Assembly: GCF_019351405.1 (NCBI RefSeq) | Contig: NZ_JAHWZX010000001.1 | Coordinates: 1-64,000, forward strand | Source: Stakelama flava | GTDB lineage: Bacteria; Pseudomonadota; Alphaproteobacteria; Sphingomonadales; Sphingomonadaceae | Length of the DNA stretch: 64,000 nt | Reading direction: 5' to 3' | Shown: positions 42,434-52,855 of the stretch, one piece after another | Layout: each line of letters begins with the position of its first letter | How positions within the stretch are numbered: position 1 is the stretch's first letter | Program-made: the position numbers and the translations under genes | The notes under the pieces: generated by a model | The model's database searches: none | What the model was told of the DNA's origin: nothing | Seen by the model: only the letters and a program-made list of their open reading frames with translations

Positions 42434-44842
42434 TCAGCCGGGAAGCGCATAGGCGACCAGCGCATCGCTGACCGGTGTTTTCATGAAGTGATGTCCGCCC
42501 GCCATGATGACCAGATATTGCTTGCCGCCGACCTGATACGTCATCGGCGTCGCCTGTCCGCCGCCGGGCAGCACGTCCTTCCACAATATCTTGCCCGTGC
42601 GCATGTCGATCGCGCGGATCAGATTGTCGGTCGTTGCCGCGACGAACGCCACGCCGCCTGCCGTCACCACCGTGCCGCCATTGTTCGGCGTCCCGATAGT
42701 GATCGGCAGGTGCGAGGGGATGCCGAACGGACCATTATTGCGCGCTTCGCCCAGCGGATGGTCCCAGATCGTCTTGCCCGTGCGCATATCGATCGCGCGG
42801 ATCCCGCCATAGGGCGGTTCCTTGCAAAGCAGTCCGGTCGGCATCTGCCAGCCCGCATTCACATCGATCGCGTACGGCGTATTGACCTGCGGCCCCGCCT
42901 CGCCCGCACCGCCTTTGCTCGGCCCGGAACCATGCGGTTTCAGGCCCAGCTTGTCGGCCTGCTCGCGAGTCAGCAGCCTATCGTAATTGGGCATGTCATT
43001 GTAATTGGCGATAATGACACCGCGCATCGGATCGACCGCGATCCCGCCCCAATCGGTACCGCCATTATAGCCGGGATATTCGATGAAATGCTTGTCCACG
43101 GTCGGCGGGGTCAGATACCCCTTGTAACTCGCCCGCTTGAAATTGATGCGGCACACCATCTGATCGATCGGTGACATGCCCCACATGTTCTTTTCGATAA
43201 GCGGCGCCTTGCGCAGCGTGTGCCACCCCGAAACCGGCTGCACCGTGGCGCGTTCGGCCGGTTCAACGCCGCCGCTCGGCGCATGATATTCGGCGACCGG
43301 GGTCAGGGGGCGACCATTGCGGCGGTCGAGAACGTATATATCGCCTTGTTTTGAAGGCAATATGATCGCCGGAACCGAACCTTGCCCCGACGATCCCACC
43401 GGCCAGTCGACCAGCGTTCCCTGCGCGCCCAGATCATAGTCCCAGACATCCTTCTTCACCGTCTGGAACGTCCATTTGGGCTTGCCCGTCTTCACGTCGA
43501 TCGCGACGAGAGCGGAAGAAAACTGGGTCATCGGTTTGGTGCGATAGCCGCTGACATAATCGACGCCAGCGTTCCCCATCGGCACATAGACAAGGCCAAG
43601 CTGATTATCGCCTGAAAATGTGGTCCAGCTATTAGGCGAGCCACGCGTCCATGTCTGGCCATCGGGCGGATAGCCGGTCCAGTCCGGATGGGTCATGTCC
43701 CATGCCCAGTCCAGCTTTCCGGTCACCGCGTCGAACCCCTGAATCACGCCGGAGGGCGCTTTGGCATTCTGCCCGTCCAGCACTTCATGCCCGGTGACGA
43801 CCACGCCGTCGACGATCGTCGGCACCGCCGAAATCGCCACCATGCCGGGGATCACCGCACCCATGCCCTTTTTGATATCGACCGATCCATTATTGCCGAA
43901 ATCCTGACACGGCCTGCCGGTGCGGGTATCGACGGCGATCAACCGGCCATCCAGCGTGCCTTCGATCACCCGCTCGGCACAGGCATCGCCTGCCTGAGCC
44001 TGAGGGTTACGGTAATAGGCAACGCCGCGGCAGGCGGCGGTATAGGGAATCCAGTCCTTGCCCACCTTGGGGTCATAGGTCCAAACGGTCTTGCCCGACG
44101 CCGCATCGAGCGCGAGCATCTTGTTCGTCGCCGAACATAGATACAGCCGGTTGCCGATCTTCAGCGGCGTGGTTTCCGCGCCGTACTTGTTGTCGCCCAT
44201 ATCGTCCGGCAGGTCGCCGGTATGCGCGACCCATGCGCGCTTCAGCTTGCCCACATTCGCGGCGTTGATCTGGGTCAGCCGGGAATAGCGCCGCGCTGCG
44301 TTGGTGCCGCCATAAGCAGGCCAGTCCGATCCGATCTGCATCGCGGAGGGATCGCGCATTCCCTGTCCCTGCGGCGCTGGCATGGCCGCCAGAACGCCGT
44401 TGCCGCCGCTCATGCCCAGGATTGTGAATTCACCCGCCATGAAGATCAGCACGATGGCAACGCCGATACCGGCGCGCTTCCACCGGCCCGGTCGCGTGGT
44501 CAGCGTGGCCATGGCGAGGACCACCGCGACCGAAAGGATCAGCGGGGCGACATCGCGGGGGACGTGCGCCCATGCATCCATGCCCACTTCCCAGAACGAC
44601 CAGAGGATGGTGAGCGCCACCACGCCGAGGTACAGCCAGCCACCGATCATCCGGCCCCGGACCAGCCAGAAGCCGGCGACCAGCATCGCAATGCCGGTGA
44701 GGACATAATATAGCGATCCGCCAAGCACGGCGAGCCACGCGCCGCCAATGCCAAGCACCAGTCCGATCAGTGCGACAATCACACCGACAATCCAGCCTGC
44801 AATGCTGGGATTTCCCCTTGCGGTCAGGGCGGAATTGGTCAC
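42434..44842 (-). CDS. gcd: Membrane-bound PQQ-dependent glucose dehydrogenase
   Basis: An 802-residue quinoprotein that oxidises glucose (or a related sugar or polyol) to the lactone in the periplasm and passes electrons to ubiquinone. Residues 1-150 hold five membrane helices. The eight-bladed PQQ propeller follows from SDWPAYGGTNAARRYSRLTQ, with tryptophan-docking repeats such as AWVAHTGDL, LDAASGKTVWTYD and TPNNGGTVVTAGGVAFVAA. It matches the glucose/quinate/shikimate group, so the exact substrate should be confirmed. PQQ synthesis genes are not in the window. Confidence 0.92.
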   Translation of the reverse strand: MTNSALTARGNPSIAGWIVGVIVALIGLVLGIGGAWLAVLGGSLYYVLTGIAMLVAGFWLVRGRMIGGWLYLGVVALTILWSFWEVGMDAWAHVPRDVAPLILSVAVVLAMATLTTRPGRWKRAGIGVAIVLIFMAGEFTILGMSGGNGVLAAMPAPQGQGMRDPSAMQIGSDWPAYGGTNAARRYSRLTQINAANVGKLKRAWVAHTGDLPDDMGDNKYGAETTPLKIGNRLYLCSATNKMLALDAASGKTVWTYDPKVGKDWIPYTAACRGVAYYRNPQAQAGDACAERVIEGTLDGRLIAVDTRTGRPCQDFGNNGSVDIKKGMGAVIPGMVAISAVPTIVDGVVVTGHEVLDGQNAKAPSGVIQGFDAVTGKLDWAWDMTHPDWTGYPPDGQTWTRGSPNSWTTFSGDNQLGLVYVPMGNAGVDYVSGYRTKPMTQFSSALVAIDVKTGKPKWTFQTVKKDVWDYDLGAQGTLVDWPVGSSGQGSVPAIILPSKQGDIYVLDRRNGRPLTPVAEYHAPSGGVEPAERATVQPVSGWHTLRKAPLIEKNMWGMSPIDQMVCRINFKRASYKGYLTPPTVDKHFIEYPGYNGGTDWGGIAVDPMRGVIIANYNDMPNYDRLLTREQADKLGLKPHGSGPSKGGAGEAGPQVNTPYAIDVNAGWQMPTGLLCKEPPYGGIRAIDMRTGKTIWDHPLGEARNNGPFGIPSHLPITIGTPNNGGTVVTAGGVAFVAATTDNLIRAIDMRTGKILWKDVLPGGGQATPMTYQVGGKQYLVIMAGGHHFMKTPVSDALVAYALPG

Positions 44843-44990
44843 AGGCGACTCCGGATTTTCTGAACGGTTCCGGTCAGGATTGGCCGGGCCCCAAGTCCCG
44901 ACGAACCGTTATCTCGCCGGGATGTTCCGTTATCGCGAAATTTCTGTACGCGCTCTATCCTGAAGGCAGGTGGATCCATAGATTGGTCTA

Positions 44991-46382
44991 ATGACCGATC
45001 TTTCCTCTCTTCTCCAGCCCGACCGCGGACAACCCGCGCATGCCATCCACCTTGTCGACAAGGAGACGTTCGACAGCTGGCTGGGTATTCAGCCACAGCG
45101 GCATCGCACCGCGGTGGCGGCGCAAAAATTGCGTCCGTCAATCAACGCGAGTGCGATCCTGCCCGGCGAGCGCCCGGACGAATGGTCGGTGGTCACAGTG
45201 GTCGCCGATGCGAAGGCGCTCACCCCCTGGTGCCTCGCGAAATGCGCCGAAACCCTGCCTGAAGGACAGTATCGGGTGGAGGGGCAAGAGCCAGGTCCGG
45301 CCATGTTGGGCTGGCTCACCGGCCAGTACCGTTTTGAACGTTATCGCAAGGACGAGGGAAAAACCGGGCCGCGAATCCTGCTGACCGGCGAACCGGCACG
45401 GATCGAGGAAACCGTTCGGCTGGCGCAGGCGACCGCGACGGTGCGCGACCTCGTCAACACACCCGCTGGCGACCTTGGCCCTGCCGATCTTGAAACACGG
45501 ATCAAGGCGCTGTCGATCGAACATGGCGCCACGCTTTTCGTCACTGCCGGAGAGGACCTTGCGAAGGGCTATCCGATGATTCAGGCGGTCGGTCAGGCAG
45601 CGGGCGAAGGACGCGAACCGCGGCTGATCGAACTCGAATGGGGCGATGCCGCGCACCCGCGCATCGCGATCGTGGGCAAGGGTGTGTGCTTCGACACCGG
45701 CGGGCTGAATATAAAGCCCGGTTCTGGCATGAAATTGATGAAAAAGGATATGGGCGGCGCAGCGCACGCCATCGCGCTTGCCGACCTCATCATGGCGGCA
45801 AAGCTGCCGGTGCGACTACATCTGCTGGTTCCGGCGGTCGAAAATTCGGTGTCCAGTGATTCCTTCCGTCCCGGTGACGTACTGCGCACCCGCAAGGGGC
45901 TGACGGTTGAAAATACCAATACCGATGCGGAGGGGCGGCTGATTCTCGGTGACGCGCTTACCCGCGCCGGGGAGGCAACGCCCGAACTGATCGTCGATTT
46001 CGCAACGCTCACCGGCGCCGCGCGTGTGGCGCTCGGCCCCGATCTTCCCGCCACCTTCGTAAACGACGATACGCTTGCTGAGGCATTGCTGCGTGCGGCC
46101 GATGCGCAAAGCGACCCGCTATGGCGAATGCCGCTATGGGATGGATATGACGAGATGCTGAAAAGCGATATCGCCGATCTGGTCAACGCGCCCGAAGGCG
46201 GCTTTGCGGGCGCGGTTACCGCTGCGCTGTTCCTCCGTCGATTCGTGCCCGAAAACACGCCTTGGGCGCATCTCGATGTTTTTGCATGGCGGCCCGGCGC
46301 GAAGCCCGGCAGGCCCAAGGGCGGTGACGCCTATGGCCTGCGCGCGGCATATGCCATGTTAAAGGAACGATATCCGGTCTGA
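44991..46382 (+). CDS. Leucyl aminopeptidase family (M17) metallopeptidase
   Basis: A 463-residue cytoplasmic di-zinc aminopeptidase. The catalytic domain shows VGKGVCFDTGGLNIKP (metal-binding Lys and Asp), MKKDMGGAAHA and the signature NTDAEGRLILGDAL. The N-terminal domain (about 150 residues) is shorter than in E. coli PepA, as in the M17 subgroup common in alphaproteobacteria. It is divergent from gcd across 148 bp. Expected role: release of N-terminal residues from peptides. Confidence 0.93.
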   Translation: MTDLSSLLQPDRGQPAHAIHLVDKETFDSWLGIQPQRHRTAVAAQKLRPSINASAILPGERPDEWSVVTVVADAKALTPWCLAKCAETLPEGQYRVEGQEPGPAMLGWLTGQYRFERYRKDEGKTGPRILLTGEPARIEETVRLAQATATVRDLVNTPAGDLGPADLETRIKALSIEHGATLFVTAGEDLAKGYPMIQAVGQAAGEGREPRLIELEWGDAAHPRIAIVGKGVCFDTGGLNIKPGSGMKLMKKDMGGAAHAIALADLIMAAKLPVRLHLLVPAVENSVSSDSFRPGDVLRTRKGLTVENTNTDAEGRLILGDALTRAGEATPELIVDFATLTGAARVALGPDLPATFVNDDTLAEALLRAADAQSDPLWRMPLWDGYDEMLKSDIADLVNAPEGGFAGAVTAALFLRRFVPENTPWAHLDVFAWRPGAKPGRPKGGDAYGLRAAYAMLKERYPV

Positions 46383-46412
46383 TCGTAAAGGCGTCGCGGC
46401 CACGCGAGGGTC

Positions 46413-47162
46413 TCATCCGAGCTTCGACGCCGCCTCGATAATCGGCACGAACTTATCGGCCGTCAGGCTGGCCCCGCCGACCAGCGCCCCGTCGACATCG
46501 TCCATCGACAAGATATCGCCCGCATTGGCGCCGGTCACCGACCCGCCGTACAGGATGCGGATGGCATCCGCCTGCTCGCCGATCATCCGGCGCAGCTTGG
46601 CCCGCGCGATCGCATGCATCGCGGCGATATCCTCCGGCTGCGGCGTGCGTCCGGTGCCGATTGCCCAGCGCGGTTCATAGGCGAGCGTGAACCAGCCCGC
46701 CTGCGCCAGATCGGGCACCGATTTTTCGATCTGCGCCTGCACCACCCGTTCGGCGCGGCCGGCATCGTGCTCCGCCTCCGTCTCCCCGACGCACAGGATC
46801 ACGTCCAGCCCGGCCTCATGCGCGGCGACCGCCTTCGCCCATGCGTCATGGCTCGTTTCGTGCTGATCGGCACGCCGTTCGGAATGGCCGACCAGCGTAA
46901 GGCGCGCGCCGGCTTCGCGCACCATCGCGGCGGAGATGCAGCCGGTATGCGCGCCTTTTTGGGCCGCGTGCACATCCTGCGCTCCGATCGGCATATGTCC
47001 CGCCACCGTCGCCGCGCGTTCGATCAGCGTGAAGGGAACGCACAGCGCGGTATCGATGCCCGGCGCATCGGCGGCGGCTTTCGCGATCGCACCGATTTCG
47101 GGAAGCTGATCGTGCAACCCGTGCATTTTCCAGTTTCCGACGACGAACTTCCGGCGCGCCAT
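46413..47162 (-). CDS. tpiA: Triose-phosphate isomerase
   Basis: A 249-residue glycolytic enzyme interconverting dihydroxyacetone phosphate and glyceraldehyde-3-phosphate. Active-site residues are in GNWKMHG (Lys near 12), LVGHSERR (His near 92) and LAYEPRWAIGTGRTP (Glu near 160), and GGSVTGANAGDI is the phosphate-binding loop. Normal length. It is divergent from ppiD, with 127 bp between. Confidence 0.97.
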   Translation of the reverse strand: MARRKFVVGNWKMHGLHDQLPEIGAIAKAAADAPGIDTALCVPFTLIERAATVAGHMPIGAQDVHAAQKGAHTGCISAAMVREAGARLTLVGHSERRADQHETSHDAWAKAVAAHEAGLDVILCVGETEAEHDAGRAERVVQAQIEKSVPDLAQAGWFTLAYEPRWAIGTGRTPQPEDIAAMHAIARAKLRRMIGEQADAIRILYGGSVTGANAGDILSMDDVDGALVGGASLTADKFVPIIEAASKLG

Positions 47163-47289
47163 ATATTTGCTCTCCCCGCTATGATGGCCCTACCCCTAAC
47201 GCCGGGTGCGCGCGGCACAAGCTTGAAGGCGGACGCCCACCGCCCTAAAGCGGCGCTTCGATCCGGATTCCTTTCATCAAAGGCACTTC

Positions 47290-49239
47290 ATGCTCAGTTT
47301 CCTTCGTCGCCTCACCCATTCAAAAGTGGGCGTGATCGTCACGATGACCGGCCTGGTGGTGATCGCGCTCGCCTTCGGGCTCACCAGCATCGGTTCGTCG
47401 ATGACCGGCGGCGCGCCCGCCGCCGACACGGTGGCGAAAGTAGGCGGCGAAGCAGTAACGACCAACGAGTTCCGCGAACGTATTCAACAGGCCGTCGATA
47501 GCGCCCGCCAGCGCAATCCCGACATCACCATGGCGCAGTTCATTGCACAGGGCGGCGTCGATCAGGTGCTGGGTCAGGTGGTTAACAGCATCGCGCTCGA
47601 TAAATTCGGCCATGATTCCGGCATGGTCGTTTCGCAGAAGGTCGTGGATGGCGAAATCGCCAGCATCCCCGCGTTTCAGGGCATTGACGGCAAGTTCAGC
47701 CAGGAACAGTTCGACCAGCTTCTGAAAGCGCGCGGTATCACTGCCGATCAGGTGCGCGGCGACATTCGCCGCGAACTGATGGCCCAATGGCTGATGGCCC
47801 CCACCGCCGGGGCGCGGCAATTTCCCAAACAAATTGCGCTGCCATACGCCGCGCTGCTGCTGGAAGAACGGCACGGCACGATCGGCCTGATCCCCACCGC
47901 CGCGCTTGCGCAGGGCGATAAGCCCGACGACAAGCAGATTCAGGCGTATTACAAACAGAACATCGCTGATTATACGATCCCGCAGCGCCGGGTGATCCGA
48001 TATGCGATCGTCACGCCCGACAGCGTTGCCGGCCAGGCGCAGCCAAGCGATGTGGAAATTGCGCAGGCATACAAGGCGGCCGGAGCGCGCTTTCAGGCAA
48101 CGCAGAAACGCACTGTGCAGGCAGTGGTGGTTTCCGACCAGAAACAGGCGCAGCAGGTCGCCCAGAAGATCGCGTCGGGCACATCGGTCGACGCGGCAGC
48201 CAAGGCGATCGGGCTGGAAGCGAGCCATTTCGACACCGCCACGCAGGCCGACCTTGCCAAGCAGAGTTCGGACGAGCTTGCCGCCGCTGCGTTCAAGGCA
48301 AAGGAAGGCGGCGCGATCGGACCGGTCAAGGCGGCGCTGGGCTGGTATGTGGGCAAGGTCACCGGCGTAGTGAACGTGCCGGGCAAATCGCTTGCCGAAG
48401 CGCGGCCGGAACTCACCGGCGAACTGAAGCAGCAAAAGGTGCAGCAGGCGCTGGCCGACCTTCAGGACAAGATCAACGACGGTATTCTTGACGGTTCGAC
48501 CTTTGATGAACTCGTCAAGGACAATGGTGCGCTCAAAGCGGCGAAAACGCCGCCGGTGCTTGCCAACGGCACCAACCCCGAAAATCCGGATCAGGCGCCC
48601 GCCCCCCAGCTGTCGCACGTCATCGAAGCGGGCTTCGCCGCGCAACAGGGCGATTCGCCGCAACTCGTTCAGGTGGGCGATGATGGCGGCTTCGCGCTCG
48701 TGGCGCTGGGCAATGTCGTTCAAAAACAGGCAAAGCCGCTCAACGCCATCAAACAGCAGGTCGAAAGCGACCTGATCGCACATCGCGCTTCCGAAAAGGC
48801 GCGCAAGCTCGCTGCCGATGCGGTGGCCAAGATCAAGAAGGGGACATCGGTCGCGCAGGCCGTTCGCGATAGCGGCGTCGCCGCGCCCCCGCCGCAAAAG
48901 GTGGATCTTGCCCGCGGCGATCTCGCCCGCCAACAGGGCAAGGTGCCCCCGCCCGTGGTGATGCTGTTTTCGATGACCGAAGGCGATGCCAAGCTGATTC
49001 AGGCGCCGGACAATCAGGGGTATTTCGTCGTGAAGCTCGACAAGATCGACCGCAAGGACGCATCGGACAACAAGGATCTGGTCAACGGCACGCAGCAGGG
49101 ACTGGGAACGATTATCGGCAACGAACTTGCCGATCAGTTCGCCCGCGCGGTCCGGCGCGATGTCGGCGTGAAGCAGAACCCGCAGGCGGTTGCCAAGATC
49201 AGCACCGAACTGGGCGGCAACGCATCGGCGGCGGACTGA
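47290..49239 (+). CDS. ppiD: PpiD-like periplasmic chaperone/peptidyl-prolyl isomerase
   Basis: A 649-residue membrane-anchored protein. A single N-terminal helix (GVIVTMTGLVVIALAFGLT) is followed by a SurA_N chaperone region (VAKVGGEAVTTNEFRERIQQA). A parvulin domain lies near residues 250-370, although its active-site residues look degenerate, as in many PpiD proteins. A second SurA-like C-terminal part follows. It assists folding of secreted and outer-membrane proteins at the Sec exit. It is followed after only 6 bp by trpE, so these two are probably co-transcribed. Confidence 0.9.
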   Translation: MLSFLRRLTHSKVGVIVTMTGLVVIALAFGLTSIGSSMTGGAPAADTVAKVGGEAVTTNEFRERIQQAVDSARQRNPDITMAQFIAQGGVDQVLGQVVNSIALDKFGHDSGMVVSQKVVDGEIASIPAFQGIDGKFSQEQFDQLLKARGITADQVRGDIRRELMAQWLMAPTAGARQFPKQIALPYAALLLEERHGTIGLIPTAALAQGDKPDDKQIQAYYKQNIADYTIPQRRVIRYAIVTPDSVAGQAQPSDVEIAQAYKAAGARFQATQKRTVQAVVVSDQKQAQQVAQKIASGTSVDAAAKAIGLEASHFDTATQADLAKQSSDELAAAAFKAKEGGAIGPVKAALGWYVGKVTGVVNVPGKSLAEARPELTGELKQQKVQQALADLQDKINDGILDGSTFDELVKDNGALKAAKTPPVLANGTNPENPDQAPAPQLSHVIEAGFAAQQGDSPQLVQVGDDGGFALVALGNVVQKQAKPLNAIKQQVESDLIAHRASEKARKLAADAVAKIKKGTSVAQAVRDSGVAAPPPQKVDLARGDLARQQGKVPPPVVMLFSMTEGDAKLIQAPDNQGYFVVKLDKIDRKDASDNKDLVNGTQQGLGTIIGNELADQFARAVRRDVGVKQNPQAVAKISTELGGNASAAD

Positions 49240-49245
49240 CCGGCG

Positions 49246-50751
49246 GTGGTGAACGGACGCGATGATGCGATTGCCCGCCTGAAATCGGGCAAACCGGCGC
49301 TCCTCTGGCAGCGGCGCATCGCCGACACCGAAACCCCGGTTGCCGCCGCGCTGCGTCTGATGGAACCGGACCGCGGCGATTTCCTGCTCGAATCGGTTGA
49401 AGGCGGGTCGGTGCGCGGCCGCCACAGCCTGCTTGGCCTTGCCCCCGATCTCATCTTTCGCGCGCAAGGCGGCAGTGCGCAGATCAACCGACGATGGCTG
49501 ATCGATCGCGATGCCTTCACCGCATGCGAAAAGCCTACGCTTGCCGCGCTGCGCGACCTTGTCATATCCTGCCGCGCCGACGTGCCCGATGGCTTGCCGC
49601 GTGCCCTTGCGCTACTGGTTGGTTATTTCGGATATGAAACGATCGGACTGATCGAGAAGCTGGCGATACCGGCCAGCGACCCGCTTGGCCTGCCCGACAT
49701 ATTGTTCGTTCGTCCGACAGTATTACTGGTGTTCGATCGCCTCGCCGATGCGCTGTATCTGGTCGCGCCCGCCTGGCCCGATGGCGACCGGGCGGCGGAA
49801 GCGATCGCGGATGAAGCGGCCGGGCGACTCGAAGCGACTGCGGCGCGGCTCGCCACGACGAAGCTTCCGCCTGCACCACGCGCTGATGTGCCCGAACCGG
49901 CGCTGCGGCCGCAACTCGCCGACGGACGCTATGGCGAAATGGTGGCGGCGGCGAAGGATTATATTGCTGCGGGCGATATCTTTCAGGTGGTTCTCGCGCA
50001 GCGGTTTACCGCGCCCTTCCCGCTTCCTCCGTTCGAACTGTACCGCGCGCTTCGCCGGATCAATCCCTCGCCGTTTCTCTATCATCTCGACCTGCCGGGA
50101 TTTTCGCTCACCGGGTCCAGCCCCGAAATTCTGGTCCGCGCGCGCGACGGCGAAATCACCATCCGGCCGATCGCGGGCACCCGCCCGCGCGGGCGAACCG
50201 CGGCCGAAGACGAAGCGAACCGCGCCAGCCTGCTCGCCGATCCGAAGGAGCGCGCCGAACATCTGATGCTGCTCGATCTGGGCCGCAACGATACCGGACG
50301 CGTGGCGCAGTCAGGCAGCGTGCGCGTAACCGAAAGCTATACGGTCGAATTTTATAGCCATGTGATGCACATCGTGTCGAATGTGGTCGGCACGCTGCGC
50401 AACGATCGCGATTCGCTTGATGCGCTTTACGCAGGCTTTCCCGCAGGCACCGTCAGCGGCGCGCCGAAGGTGCGCGCGTGTCAGATCATCGCCGAACTGG
50501 AGCCCGAAAAACGCGGCGCTTATGCAGGCGCTGTGGGATATTTTTCTCCCGATGGCTCGATGGATTCTTGCATCGTGCTGCGAACCGCGATCGTGAAGGA
50601 CGGCGTGATGCATGTTCAGGCAGGCGCCGGTATCGTCGCCGATTCGGACCCGGCCAATGAACAGCGCGAATGCGAGGCAAAGGCCGGTGCCCTGCTGGCC
50701 GCGGCGCGCGAAGCGGTTCGCCGAGCGGGCGAAGGCGATTACGGCCAGTAA
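49246..50751 (+). CDS. trpE: Anthranilate synthase component I
   Basis: A 501-residue chorismate-utilising enzyme that makes anthranilate with ammonia from TrpG. FLLESVEGG near residue 46 is the conserved LLES feedback-binding motif for tryptophan. The chorismate-binding domain includes IFQVVLAQRF, RPIAGTRPRGRT, LLDLGRNDTGRVAQSGSV and TVSGAPKVRA. The start is GTG (two tandem GTG codons at 49246 and 49249). No leader peptide or attenuator can fit in the 6-bp gap after ppiD. TrpGDC follow after an inserted antisense gene. Confidence 0.96.
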   Translation: MVNGRDDAIARLKSGKPALLWQRRIADTETPVAAALRLMEPDRGDFLLESVEGGSVRGRHSLLGLAPDLIFRAQGGSAQINRRWLIDRDAFTACEKPTLAALRDLVISCRADVPDGLPRALALLVGYFGYETIGLIEKLAIPASDPLGLPDILFVRPTVLLVFDRLADALYLVAPAWPDGDRAAEAIADEAAGRLEATAARLATTKLPPAPRADVPEPALRPQLADGRYGEMVAAAKDYIAAGDIFQVVLAQRFTAPFPLPPFELYRALRRINPSPFLYHLDLPGFSLTGSSPEILVRARDGEITIRPIAGTRPRGRTAAEDEANRASLLADPKERAEHLMLLDLGRNDTGRVAQSGSVRVTESYTVEFYSHVMHIVSNVVGTLRNDRDSLDALYAGFPAGTVSGAPKVRACQIIAELEPEKRGAYAGAVGYFSPDGSMDSCIVLRTAIVKDGVMHVQAGAGIVADSDPANEQRECEAKAGALLAAAREAVRRAGEGDYGQ

Positions 50752-50757
50752 CGCGGA

Positions 50758-51156
50758 TCAGCGGCCCGCATTCTCCGAATCCTCGATTTCCTTGCGCGCC
50801 GCGCGCCACTCGCTCAGCATCTGGGCGGTGCATCCGGTCTGACCGTCTGTCCCCACTGCCGAACAGCTGTTGGGAATATTATGCCGCCCCGCCTCTTCGG
50901 TCATCGCGGCGCGGTTTGCCCAGCTCTGGTGCGGGACATCGGGCGGCGTGCCGCGCAACTGCTTGGGGATACGATACGGCGAATCACCCATGTTCGAACA
51001 AACGACGATTTCGTCCTTGTCCTTGGGCTGCGGGCATTTTTCATCGCCGTACAGGGTGATGCTGCGAATCGTGTGCGGCGGTTCCGACTTTTCCTGCGCC
51101 ATTGCATGGCCTGGCAGCGCAACCGCCATACCCAGTAAAAACAGCATCCGCTGCAT
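50758..51156 (-). CDS. Small secreted protein of unknown function inside the trp cluster
   Basis: A 132-residue exported protein with signal peptide [18 protein letters not shown]. The mature part has paired cysteines ([17 protein letters not shown] and [14 protein letters not shown]) and the phrase [11 protein letters not shown]. The pattern EIVVC then YRIP recurs in small secreted proteins of sphingomonads whose role I do not know. It is encoded against the trp genes, 6 bp after trpE and divergent from trpG. The start is the ATG at 51156; the longer frame overlaps the trpG leader. Confidence 0.75.
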   Translation of the reverse strand: MQRMLFLLGMAVALPGHAMAQEKSEPPHTIRSITLYGDEKCPQPKDKDEIVVCSNMGDSPYRIPKQLRGTPPDVPHQSWANRAAMTEEAGRHNIPNSCSAVGTDGQTGCTAQMLSEWRAARKEIEDSENAGR

Positions 51157-51266
51157 CGCATTTCCTTTTCCGTTCGCGGCTAACCAGCCTGTGCCCGTCG
51201 AAAACTGAACGGCCGATGTCCGCAAATGCTCCATCGCCGGGGCTTGCACTGGAACAAGGCAGCGTT

Positions 51267-51863
51267 ATGGCACCGGTCATGATCCTGGTCGTCGACAATT
51301 ACGACAGCTTCACTTGGAACCTGGTCCATTATCTGATGGAATTGGGGGCGCAGGTCCGCGTCGAACGCAACGATGCGCTTACCGCGGCCGAAGCGCTGGC
51401 GAGCGGTGCCGAGGCATTCCTGATTTCGCCCGGCCCGTGCACGCCCAACGAAGCGGGCATCAGCCTAGACCTGGTGGCCGCATGCGCCGATGCTGGCAAG
51501 CCGCTGATGGGCGTATGCCTGGGCCACCAGGCGATCGGACAGCATTTCGGCGGACGCGTGGTGCGCGGCGGATTGATGCACGGGAAGACCTGCCCGGTCG
51601 ACCATGACGGAACCGGCCTGTTCGAAGCACTGCCCAGCCCGTTTACCGCCACCCGCTATCATTCGCTGATCGTTGCCGATACGCCACCCTGCCTGCGCGT
51701 CAACGCCACCGCCGCCGATGCCAGCGTGATGGGCTTTCGTCACGAATCGCTCCCCATTCACGGCGTTCAGTTCCACCCCGAAAGCATCGCGACCGAACAT
51801 GGCCATGCCCTGCTCGCCAATTTTCTGAAGATCGCGGGGATGAAGGCCGACCTTCCGGAATGA
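51267..51863 (+). CDS. trpG: Anthranilate synthase component II (glutamine amidotransferase)
   Basis: A 198-residue class I amidotransferase that supplies ammonia to Trp[19 protein letters not shown] is the typical start, the nucleophile is C84 in [10 protein letters not shown], and HPES near residue 173 carries the His-Glu pair. The start was chosen at 51267 (MAPVMILVV); 51279 or 51216 are possible. Its stop overlaps the trpD ATG (ATGA). Confidence 0.95.
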   Translation: MAPVMILVVDNYDSFTWNLVHYLMELGAQVRVERNDALTAAEALASGAEAFLISPGPCTPNEAGISLDLVAACADAGKPLMGVCLGHQAIGQHFGGRVVRGGLMHGKTCPVDHDGTGLFEALPSPFTATRYHSLIVADTPPCLRVNATAADASVMGFRHESLPIHGVQFHPESIATEHGHALLANFLKIAGMKADLPE

Positions 51864-52855
51864 CCCGCCTGGCCGTCCTTCCCGATGCCTCGACGCCGCT
51901 GTCGCACGAAAGCGCAGGCGAGGCATTCGCGGCCATTCTCGACGGAAGTGCCGGGGAAGCCGACATCATCGCGTTTCTTACCACGCTGTCCGAACGCGGT
52001 GAAACCGCGATCGAGATTGCCGAGGCTGCACGCGCACTGCGTGACCGGATGATCCCCGTACAGGCACCCGAGGGCGCGATCGACGTGTGCGGCACCGGCG
52101 GCGACGGGCATCATACGCTCAATGTCTCAACCGCGGTCAGTCTGGTAGTCGCGGCGTGCGGCGTTCCGGTTGCCAAGCACGGCAACCGCGCCGCTTCCAG
52201 CAAATCGGGCGCTGCCGATACCCTTGAAGCGCTTGGCCTCGACCTCGATCGCGCGGCCGCCAATGCGCAGGCGACGCTCGACGAACTCGGCATCGCATTC
52301 CTTTTCGCGGTGAATCATCACCCGGCAATGGCCCGCATCGCGCCAATCCGCCGCAAGATCGCGCGCCGAACGATCTTCAACCTGATGGGGCCGCTCGCCA
52401 ATCCGGCGCGGGTGACGCGTCAGCTTATCGGCATAGCGCGCCCCGATTATGTTCCGGTCTACGCCGCTGCGCTCGCCGCGCTCGGCACCGAAGCATCCGC
52501 AGTCGTCGCCGGCGAAGAGGGTCTCGACGAACTTTCCTGCGAAGGGGCGAGCGTCGTCGCCAGCATTGGTCAGGCACGCCTGCCCGACCGTGTAACGCCT
52601 GCTAATGCCGGACTTGCCGTGCATCCGCTCACCACCATTCGCGGCGGGGATGCGAAGTACAATGCCGCCGCGCTGCGTGCGCTGCTGAAAGGCGAGTCCG
52701 GCCCCTATCGTGACGCGGTGCTGCTCAACGCCGCCGCCGCGCTGATGGTCGCCAACCGTGCGGCATCGCTGACCGAAGGGGCCGGACAAGCTGCCGAGGC
52801 GCTCGACAGCGGCCTTGCCGATTCGCTTCTCGACCGCTGGATCGCTCATATATGA
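51860..52855 (+). CDS. trpD: Anthranilate phosphoribosyltransferase
   Basis: A 331-residue enzyme transferring phosphoribose from PRPP to anthranilate. The PRPP site [15 protein letters not shown] and [19 protein letters not shown], plus [14 protein letters not shown] and [12 protein letters not shown], are family signatures. It is coupled by 4-base overlaps to trpG upstream and trpC downstream. Confidence 0.97.
   Translation: MTRLAVLPDASTPLSHESAGEAFAAILDGSAGEADIIAFLTTLSERGETAIEIAEAARALRDRMIPVQAPEGAIDVCGTGGDGHHTLNVSTAVSLVVAACGVPVAKHGNRAASSKSGAADTLEALGLDLDRAAANAQATLDELGIAFLFAVNHHPAMARIAPIRRKIARRTIFNLMGPLANPARVTRQLIGIARPDYVPVYAAALAALGTEASAVVAGEEGLDELSCEGASVVASIGQARLPDRVTPANAGLAVHPLTTIRGGDAKYNAAALRALLKGESGPYRDAVLLNAAAALMVANRAASLTEGAGQAAEALDSGLADSLLDRWIAHI

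Noticed and set aside
49200..49250. Trp leader peptide or attenuator before trpE
   Set aside because: Only 6 bp separate ppiD and trpE, with no Trp codon run or hairpin pair.
47320..49467. Open frame of 715 codons on the minus strand opposite ppiD
   Set aside because: It mirrors ppiD codon structure in a GC-rich genome, is Arg/His/Leu-rich, matches nothing recognisable and has no ribosome site; ppiD is certain.
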